The notes below the pieces were generated by a model, which did not search any database, had not been told where the DNA came from, and saw only the letters and a program-made list of their open reading frames with translations. Positions 57,846 through 64,000 of a DNA stretch of 64,000 bases are shown in pieces; position 1 is the first letter of the stretch, and the number at the start of each line of letters is the position of its first letter. The position numbers were made by a program, and so were the translations under genes. This DNA is from Methylobacterium oryzihabitans (lineage in GTDB: Bacteria; Pseudomonadota; Alphaproteobacteria; Rhizobiales; Beijerinckiaceae): the NCBI RefSeq assembly GCF_004004555.2, contig NZ_SACP01000033.1, positions 1 through 64,000 of the forward strand. The letters run 5' to 3'.

Positions 57846-60800
57846 CGCAGCCGCGTCCCGGCGAGCAGGCTCGGGCCGCGCAGCAACTCGCTCGCCGTCA
57901 CCGGATCGAGGTCGCCGAAGGTGCGCCGGCCCGGCTCGCGGCTCCACGGCCGGTCCAGGGTCAGTTCGCCGAGGGTCTGCTCGCTGTCCTCGAAGTCGGG
58001 GGCGCCGGTGAACAGGCAATCCTCGAAGCGCAGGAAGGCGGTGCCGGCCGCCCCGTCGGGATACGCGAAGGCGTGGTCGACCCAATGGATGTCGCCGTGG
58101 TCCTGCTTCTCGCCGAGCGGCCAGCCGAGGGACGCCAGGCCGCGCAGGCGCTTCGATTCGACGACGACGCCCTCGAACCGCGTCGTGGTCGCGGCCGCCC
58201 GCTCGGCCTCGGTGAAGGCGTGGGTCTCGCGGGCGAGCTGCGGGAACGGCTGGGCGATCTCGTAATCGCCGAACAGCGCGCCCCAGGCGGCGAGCGCTTG
58301 CGCCTCGAGATGCAGCGGGTGGACGAGGCCGATCAGCCCGGCAGCCTCCTCGGAGAGGTCGATCGCGACCAGCTCGTCGCCGGAATCGGTGAAGCCGAGA
58401 TCCTCCGCGACCCGGAAGGCCAGGGTCGGAGCGGTGCGCGGGTCGGCGTCGGCGAAGACGCCCCAGACGAGGCGCTGGGTCAGGTGGCGCACCAGCGGGT
58501 GGGCGGCGAAGAACGGACCGAACACGGCGGGCCGCACCCGCCGCGAGGTCGCGAGCATCGCCTCCAGCCGTGCCACCTGGAGGCTCGCCACCGCGCGGGC
58601 GTCCTTCTTCAGCGCGCCCCAGCGGGCGGTGGCGGCGGCGGCCTTGTCGGCATCGTCGGCCCTGGTCGGCTTGGGCAGGTCCTTGAGCCGCTGGCCGGCG
58701 GCGTCCTTGACCCAGGGCTTCAACGCCTCGTCGAAGCCGGCGCGGAAGCGCCGCGTGCCGAAATCGAGGTCGAGGCCGCCGCGTTCGTCGAGGTCGAGGT
58801 CGGGGGCGAGCCGGTCCGAGAGTTCCTCCGGCGACAGGCCGCGGGCCTCGGCGAGCTGCGCGATCTTCTGGCGCGCCTTCTCCTGCAGGCCCTTGAACTT
58901 CAGCTTCTCGGCGATGCCGTTGAGGTTCATCAGCGCCACGTCCGAGCCGATGTCGACCAGCACGTCGAGGCCGGTGACGGCGCGGGCGTGCGCCGCCTCG
59001 CCGGGCCAGCGCCGGATCAGGCGGGTGAGGTCGCGCGCCGTGCCGTCGTCGCCGAACCAGCCGAGCGCCCGCAGGGCCCAGCCGTCCTTCGACGGCGTGC
59101 CGGCGGCGGTCCAGGCGGAGAACAGGTCCCAGGCGAAGCCCGCGAGGCTATCGCGGGTGCAGGCCGCGCGCACCATCGGCACGCCGGCATAGACCGCGTC
59201 GGGATTGGTGAAGGACAGCATCTCGCACAAAGCCAGCACCGCCTCGTCCGGCAGGGCGGTGCCCTCGGTCAGGCGCGGCCGGGTGAGCGCCCCGGGCACG
59301 ATCCAGGCCGGCGGCTTGCCGACCTTCGCCGGCACCCGGGCGAGCGGGTCGCGGTCGAGCCCCTGCGCCACCGCCTCCGCGGCGCGCGGCTCGCGGTCCG
59401 CGTACAGGGCCGTGACGGCGTCGATCTCGGCGCGACCGTCCGGGCGGTCGGCGGCAAAGAACCGCAGGGCGTGCTCGGCGGCGTCGCGCGCCGGGCCGGG
59501 CCTGCCGACCGCGTCCGCGACGAGCCGGGTGATCGCCGTGCGGCGGTGGCGGCGCAGCCACGCCAGCGCCGGCTCGCGGGCCTTCTTGAGCTGGGCCAGC
59601 GCGCGGGCGGCCAAAGGCGCCAGCGCGGCGGCGTCGACGGTGAGGACGGAGGGCAGCAGCCGGACCGGGTCGGTCTCGACCAGGGCGACGAGGCCCGGCA
59701 CCGCCTTCTCGCCGAAGCGGTCGAGCATCGTGGCGACGATCGCCGGCCATTCCGAGACGTGGCCGTGGCCGGCCACCACGCCGGTGAGCGACCACAGCGC
59801 CAGGGCCAGCGCCTCCGGCTGCTTCTCCAGGCCGCCGACGAGGCCGTGATAGGGCGAGGGCACCCAGTAGCGGCAGGCGCGGTCGATCTGCGCGATGCGC
59901 GCGCCGAGCCAGGCCAGCAGCGCGTCGGGGTCGCCACGCGGCGGCGCGGTGTCGGGCGCCGGGATCTTGACCCAGCCCTGGTCGGGCCGGTGCGCCTCGG
60001 CCTCGTCGACGAAGGCCGGCAGGTCGGTCATGGCGTCGAGGATGCGGGCGCGCTGGCCCCGCCAGTAGCCGCTCGGAGCGTCGGGCTTCTCGAACCCGAA
60101 CGGCGTCGGCAGCGGCGCGAGGTCGAGCACGAGGTCGTCGGCGCGCCGCGCCTTGGCGCGCCAGGGCGGGTCGCGCAGGACCCGGGGCCACTCCTCCCGC
60201 GGGGCGAGCGGCACGGCGCGGGCCTCGGCGAGCCGGTCGAGGAAGCCGGCGCTGCGGCCGCCGGCCTCGCCGAGCCAGCCGCGCACCGTGTCGAGGCCGT
60301 GGACGTCGAGAGCCCGCACCACCCGGGCGCGCAGGGCCGGCTCGGCCCGGCCGCCGGCGAGCGCGGCGAGGCAGCGCGGCACGATCGCTGCCGGGTCGGC
60401 CTCCAAAGCCGCGTCGAGGGCGGCGGCGACCGGCTTCTCGTGCAGGTGCGGCAGCAGGAGGGAGAGTGCCCCGGCCTCGCCGGTTGACAGGATCGCCCGC
60501 GCCACCGGCCGGCGCTGGTCGTCCAGGGCGTAGTGCAGCAGCCAGTCGAGGGCCGGCAGGGCCGGCTGCCCGGCGGCGGCCGCCACCGCGATCAGCGTCG
60601 CGGCCGCCTCCGCCACGTCGAGGGCGCAGTAGACGAAGTACAGGTGATAGCCCCGCTTGGTGCGCCAGTGCGCCGCCGCCTCGGGCGGGGCGTCGGCGAT
60701 CAGCGGCAGGAAGGTCGTGTCCGCCGCCACGTCGATCCCGGCGGCCTGCGCCGCCTCCAGCACGGCGAGCGGCTGCAGCGGGTGCCGCGCCGGCCGGTCG

Positions 60801-61657
60801 TCGGCGAGGACGAACGCGAAGGCGGCGGCGCTCGGCCAATCGTGGGAGTCGGCGATCCGCTCGTTGAGGAACGCCACCGCGGCGTCGTAGTCGGCCTCCG
60901 GCGCCTGGACGAGGGCGGCCCGCAGGGCGAGGCAGACCGGATCGGCCCAGGCGAGGTCGCGGTAATGCCCCTGCGGCTTGGCCGCGGGCCGCATCCGGTC
61001 GGCGAGATGCGCCGCCGCCAGGGTTCCGCCGCGCCCGATGAGGGCGCACAAGGCCGCTTCCAGGACACGGCGCGTGTCGTCGCTGCGGCCGGCGTCGCGG
61101 CGGCCGTTCCTCTGCTCCCCGGCCGCGGCCTCGACGACGGAGGCGATCCATCCGGCGAGGTCGTCGGGCGGCACCGGCCCGGCGAGGCGGGCGGGCTCCG
61201 CTTCCCCGAGCAGACCGGCAAGCGGCCCATGGACCACCTCCCACGCCGCCTCGGGAGCGAGCGTCGGGCCGGGCCGCAGGCGGGTCGGCAGCGGCGTGCC
61301 GTCGAACACCGCCCGCGAGGGGGCCGGGGCCGCGGCGTCGGCGGGCGCGGGCGCCGGTGCGGGTTCGGGCGAGACGGGCAGCGGTTCGGGGTCGGGCTCG
61401 GGTGCGGGCTGGGGGGCGGCCCTCGCCGCGGCGGGAGCGGCGGCGGTCCCGTCCCCGGCCCGGGTGTAGCCCTTGGCGGTCTTCTCGCGGACGAGCTTGT
61501 CCTTCTCCTTCACGGCCGCGGCCGCATCGGGAAAGGTCTTGTCCTTGCTCTGGCCCTGGGTGCCGATGCGCCCGAAGCGCACCGTCAGCGTCGTACCGGC
61601 GATGCCGGCCTCCCAGAACTTGGCGGACGTGCCCTCGACCAGCTCGTAGCGCTCCAT
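57842..61657 (-). CDS. WGR domain and DUF4132 protein (YehI/MolR-like)
   Basis: 1,271 residues. A WGR domain (about 1-65, WEAGIAGTTLTVRFGRIGTQ, the WGR-type strand) is followed by a Pro/Ala-rich linker (about 68-115), a large helical repeat-like region and a C-terminal DUF4132 domain (from about 1000; KDARAVASLQVARLEAMLAT and GVVVESKRLRGLASLGW). WGR domains, also found in eukaryotic PARP1, bind DNA or nucleic acid ends. E. coli YehI (formerly MolR) has this composition. GAGGAG lies seven bases ahead of the ATG. ATGA overlap with the VWA gene shows tight coupling. Function not known. Confidence 0.9.
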   Translation of the reverse strand: MERYELVEGTSAKFWEAGIAGTTLTVRFGRIGTQGQSKDKTFPDAAAAVKEKDKLVREKTAKGYTRAGDGTAAAPAAARAAPQPAPEPDPEPLPVSPEPAPAPAPADAAAPAPSRAVFDGTPLPTRLRPGPTLAPEAAWEVVHGPLAGLLGEAEPARLAGPVPPDDLAGWIASVVEAAAGEQRNGRRDAGRSDDTRRVLEAALCALIGRGGTLAAAHLADRMRPAAKPQGHYRDLAWADPVCLALRAALVQAPEADYDAAVAFLNERIADSHDWPSAAAFAFVLADDRPARHPLQPLAVLEAAQAAGIDVAADTTFLPLIADAPPEAAAHWRTKRGYHLYFVYCALDVAEAAATLIAVAAAAGQPALPALDWLLHYALDDQRRPVARAILSTGEAGALSLLLPHLHEKPVAAALDAALEADPAAIVPRCLAALAGGRAEPALRARVVRALDVHGLDTVRGWLGEAGGRSAGFLDRLAEARAVPLAPREEWPRVLRDPPWRAKARRADDLVLDLAPLPTPFGFEKPDAPSGYWRGQRARILDAMTDLPAFVDEAEAHRPDQGWVKIPAPDTAPPRGDPDALLAWLGARIAQIDRACRYWVPSPYHGLVGGLEKQPEALALALWSLTGVVAGHGHVSEWPAIVATMLDRFGEKAVPGLVALVETDPVRLLPSVLTVDAAALAPLAARALAQLKKAREPALAWLRRHRRTAITRLVADAVGRPGPARDAAEHALRFFAADRPDGRAEIDAVTALYADREPRAAEAVAQGLDRDPLARVPAKVGKPPAWIVPGALTRPRLTEGTALPDEAVLALCEMLSFTNPDAVYAGVPMVRAACTRDSLAGFAWDLFSAWTAAGTPSKDGWALRALGWFGDDGTARDLTRLIRRWPGEAAHARAVTGLDVLVDIGSDVALMNLNGIAEKLKFKGLQEKARQKIAQLAEARGLSPEELSDRLAPDLDLDERGGLDLDFGTRRFRAGFDEALKPWVKDAAGQRLKDLPKPTRADDADKAAAATARWGALKKDARAVASLQVARLEAMLATSRRVRPAVFGPFFAAHPLVRHLTQRLVWGVFADADPRTAPTLAFRVAEDLGFTDSGDELVAIDLSEEAAGLIGLVHPLHLEAQALAAWGALFGDYEIAQPFPQLARETHAFTEAERAAATTTRFEGVVVESKRLRGLASLGWPLGEKQDHGDIHWVDHAFAYPDGAAGTAFLRFEDCLFTGAPDFEDSEQTLGELTLDRPWSREPGRRTFGDLDPVTASELLRGPSLLAGTRLR

Positions 61658-61759
61658 GCCGTCTCCTCGTGTCTGTGTGGATGGGTTCTATGCAGTGTTA
61701 TTACGGACTATTTTTCGAGGCGTCCGTCGTTTGGCAGTGCAAGACCTTGCAAACTCAAC

Positions 61760-61950
61760 GCGAACCCTCCCCCCTCTGCGGGGGAGGGTGGCGAACGAAG
61801 TGAGCGCAGCGGGACGAGGTCCCGCCGAGAGGGGAACGGGACGGTGCCGGGCGTGGCGCCCGCCATGACGGTCGCGACCTTTCCGGAAGCGGCATCCCCT
61901 CTCCCGCCCCACTCCGTGGGGCACCCTCCCCCGCAGAGGGGGGAGGGCGA
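61760..61950. repeat. Palindromic intergenic repeat, family B, copy 2
   Basis: Arms at 61765-61788 and 61924-61947 match those of the copy at 26.8 kb, with CCCTCCCCC/GGGGGAGGG stems and GGCACCCTCCCCCGCAGAGG shared to the right. The interior differs more and contains a further dyad, GGGCGTGGCGCCC. It fills most of the 325 bases between the two DUF4132 genes; only the leader of the WGR gene is left. Confidence 0.83.
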
Positions 61951-61982
61951 AGACCGCGCCGGCCCCGTCACTCCGCCCACCG

Positions 61983-64000
61983 TCACTCCGCCCCCGCCGC
62001 CGCGAGCAGGCTCGGCGTGCGCAGCACCTCGCTCGCGGTCACCGGGTCGAGGTCGCGGAAGCGGTGCCGCTCCGCCACGCCCCAGCCGGCATCGGTGAGC
62101 CGCAGCTCCCGCAGGGTCTGGATCCCGTCGCCCTCGGACCCGGGGCTGTGCCAGAAGCCGTCCTCGAAGCTCAGCACGCAGACGAGGCCGGTGCCGTCCG
62201 GCAGCGTCACCGGGCGGCGCACGTCGTGGACGTGCTCGCTCGCCGCGTCGGTGGTCCAGCCCTGGCCGCGCAGGCCGCGCAGGCGGCGTCCGGCGACCCG
62301 TACCCCGTCGAAGCGGTCGGTCTCGGCCCGGGCGGATTCGGCCGCGGTGAAGGCGTAGGTTTCGCGGCCGAGCTGGAGGAACGGCTGGGCGATCTCGTAG
62401 TCGCCGAACAGCGTTCCCCAGGCCGCGAGCGCGTCCGGCTCCAGATGCAGCGGGTGGACGAGGCCGACCACGCCCTCGGCGGCGGCCAGGTCGAGGTCGA
62501 GGCCGGCATCCCCGGCATCGGTGAGCGAGAGATCCTCCGCCAGCCGGAAGACGAGGCCGGGCCGGGTCGTCGGCGCCGCGTCGGCGTAGAGCCCCCAGAC
62601 GAGGCGGCCGGCGAGGTGGCGCACCAGCGGATGCGCGGCGAAGAACGGCCAGAACACGGCGGGAGCGACGCGGCGCTGGCTCGCCAGCATGGTCTCGAGC
62701 CGGGTGACCTGGAGCCGGGACGCCGCCTCGGCGTCCTTCCTCAACCCGGCCCAGAGCCGGCCCGCCGCCCTGGCGGCCTCGGGATCGTCGCCCCTGGTCG
62801 CCCGCGGCAGGGCCGCGAGGCGCCGGCCCTCGGCGTCGCGCACGAACGGCCGCAGGGTCTCGTCGAAGCCGACGCGGAAGCGCCGCTCGCCGAAGGACAG
62901 GTCGAGCCCGCCCCGGGTGTCGAGGCCGAGATCGGGCGAGAGACGGTCGGCGAGGTCGACCTCGTCGAGGCCCCGCGCCGCGGCCGCCTCGGCGATGGCG
63001 GCGCCCGCCGCCTCGCGCAGTTGCAGCGTCGGGTTCTTCTCGGCGATGGCGCTGAGGTTCATCAGCGCGAGATCGCTGCCGATCCCGGCCAGCACCGCGA
63101 TGCCGGCCTTGGCCCGGGGCTTGAGGCCGGCCTGCCCCCAGGCGCGGATCTGGCGGGTCAGGGCGCGGGTGCAGGTCTCGCCGCCGAGGAGCGCGAGCGC
63201 CCGCATCGTCCACTCGCCGGCCGCGTTGGCGCCGGCGGCGAGCCACCCCTCGAACAGGGCCGCCGCGAAGGCATCGACGCTGTCGGTGGTGCAGGCCGCC
63301 CGCACCGGGGCGATGCCGGCATAGGGGACGAGCGGGTCCGAGAAGGCGAGCATCTCGCAGACCACCGTCACCGCCTCGTCCGGCAGGGCGCCGCCCTCGC
63401 GCAGGACCGGGCGCGGCAGGGCGGCGGGCACGATCCAGGCCGGCAGCTTCGGCGGCTTGGCCGGCACCTGCTCCAGCGGGTCGCCGTCGACGCCGCTCGC
63501 GGCGGCCTCCCTCACGGGCGGATCCTGCTCCGCGTAGGCCGCGAGCGCCGCGTCGAAGGCCGCCCGCCCCGCCGGCTCGGCGGCGAGGAAGCGCAGGGCC
63601 GCGTCGGCGGCGTCGCGCTCGGGGCCGGCGGGCCCGAGGGCGTCGGGCACGAGCCGCAGCGCGGCGGCGACCGGATGGGCGCGCAGCCACGCCGCGGCGG
63701 CCGGTCGCGCCTTCTTGATGCGCAGGAAGGCCCGCGCCGCGACCGGGGCGAGCCCGGCCGCGTCCACCGTCGCCACGTGGGGCAGGTGGTCGGCGGGGTC
63801 GGCGGCGACCACCGCCGCGAGTCCCGGCACCGCCCTCTCGCCGAAGCGCACCAGCATCTGCGGGATGACCTTGCGCCAGTAGATGTGGCGCGCGCGCAGG
63901 AAATCGGTCCGCGACCACAGCAGCAGCGCCAGCGGCTCCGGCTGCCAGCCCACGGCCGAGAACCACGGCCCGTAGTGGAAGTAGAACTGCACGAACACCG
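61983..64000 (-). CDS. DUF4132 family protein, N-terminal part cut by window edge
   Basis: 671 or more residues, open to the right end. It is a paralogue of the C-terminal half of the WGR protein: shared blocks include MLVRFGERAVPGL (MLDRFGEKAVPGL in the paralogue), AWIVPAALPRPVLREG, LFGDYEIAQPF and LDPVTASEVLRTPSLLA. The part beyond base 64,000 cannot be seen, so whether this copy too has a WGR domain is unknown; the apparent GTG at 63998 is probably internal. It lies upstream on the same strand, 325 bases from the WGR gene. A tandem duplication is likely. Confidence 0.85.
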   Translation of the reverse strand, partial: VFVQFYFHYGPWFSAVGWQPEPLALLLWSRTDFLRARHIYWRKVIPQMLVRFGERAVPGLAAVVAADPADHLPHVATVDAAGLAPVAARAFLRIKKARPAAAAWLRAHPVAAALRLVPDALGPAGPERDAADAALRFLAAEPAGRAAFDAALAAYAEQDPPVREAAASGVDGDPLEQVPAKPPKLPAWIVPAALPRPVLREGGALPDEAVTVVCEMLAFSDPLVPYAGIAPVRAACTTDSVDAFAAALFEGWLAAGANAAGEWTMRALALLGGETCTRALTRQIRAWGQAGLKPRAKAGIAVLAGIGSDLALMNLSAIAEKNPTLQLREAAGAAIAEAAAARGLDEVDLADRLSPDLGLDTRGGLDLSFGERRFRVGFDETLRPFVRDAEGRRLAALPRATRGDDPEAARAAGRLWAGLRKDAEAASRLQVTRLETMLASQRRVAPAVFWPFFAAHPLVRHLAGRLVWGLYADAAPTTRPGLVFRLAEDLSLTDAGDAGLDLDLAAAEGVVGLVHPLHLEPDALAAWGTLFGDYEIAQPFLQLGRETYAFTAAESARAETDRFDGVRVAGRRLRGLRGQGWTTDAASEHVHDVRRPVTLPDGTGLVCVLSFEDGFWHSPGSEGDGIQTLRELRLTDAGWGVAERHRFRDLDPVTASEVLRTPSLLAAAGAE

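Noticed and set aside
61983..64000. Second DUF4132 gene as a truncated pseudogene
   Set aside because: It is intact up to the window edge without stops or frameshifts; the missing part lies outside the window.
1..64000. tRNA, rRNA, insertion sequence or prophage genes
   Set aside because: No cloverleaf, rRNA segment, transposase, integrase or phage structural motif was recognised on either strand by eye; a covariance-model search would be needed to exclude small RNAs.

Overview
The window is about 70% G+C and almost fully coding, with frequent 4-bp ATGA/GTGA gene overlaps, Tat-type lipoprotein-free substrate-binding proteins, several Liv-type ABC transporters and abundant small palindromic intergenic repeats. 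This fits a Hyphomicrobiales alphaproteobacterium, most likely Methylobacterium or a close relative; the genus is an inference from style and gene content, no marker gene is present.

Left part (1-6,150): a minus-strand operon with a cobalamin riboswitch leader, a siderophore-type TonB receptor, an ABC ATPase and two ABC-2/DUF3526-type permeases (the second cut by the window edge), then a small HNH-like gene. 6,150-12,430: a minus-strand operon of a metabolite:H+ symporter, a ThDP enzyme and a DctB/DctD-like two-component pair, preceded by a good sigma-54 promoter, so the pair probably activates its own operon. 12,700-31,370: a catabolic and transport region with two MmgE/PrpD proteins, SDR enzymes, a LysR regulator, a haloacid dehalogenase, a 3-hydroxyisobutyrate dehydrogenase-like enzyme, one Liv transporter (with a fused LivM-LivG) and two paralogous binding proteins, then PcaC-like, Ldh-like, metallo-beta-lactamase-fold, SDR and CoA-lyase genes. 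31,450-34,170: a NitT/TauT-type ABC transporter. 34,520-43,160: an IclR regulator divergent from a Rieske oxygenase, a glutamine synthetase-like ligase and a second Liv transporter.

43,267-48,100 is the most notable segment: three genes joined by ATGA overlaps encode a DUF559 (Vsr-like) nuclease, a winged-helix protein and a 1,053-residue protein with an N-terminal AAA/STAND-like NTPase and a C-terminal HerA/FtsK-type ATPase. The composition resembles nuclease-HerA defence systems, but I know of no described system with this make-up. 48,391-54,775 holds a DMT exporter with a divergent MocR regulator, a Crp/Fnr regulator, an MgtC-like protein, an amidase and an SDR. 54,784-64,000 is a minus-strand cluster of SWIM, VWA and two DUF4132 proteins (one with WGR), equivalent to the yehI/yehP/yehQ genes of E. 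coli; the usual MoxR-type AAA partner is not seen inside the window.

Three families of intergenic palindromic repeats are present: family A at 14.2 and 24.9 kb, family B at 26.8 and 61.8 kb, family C at 34.2 kb with a fragment at 39.7 kb. Duplicated operator-like sequences link a LysR regulator to two targets and an IclR regulator to its divergent promoter region. No rRNA, tRNA, CRISPR array, insertion sequence or prophage gene was seen.
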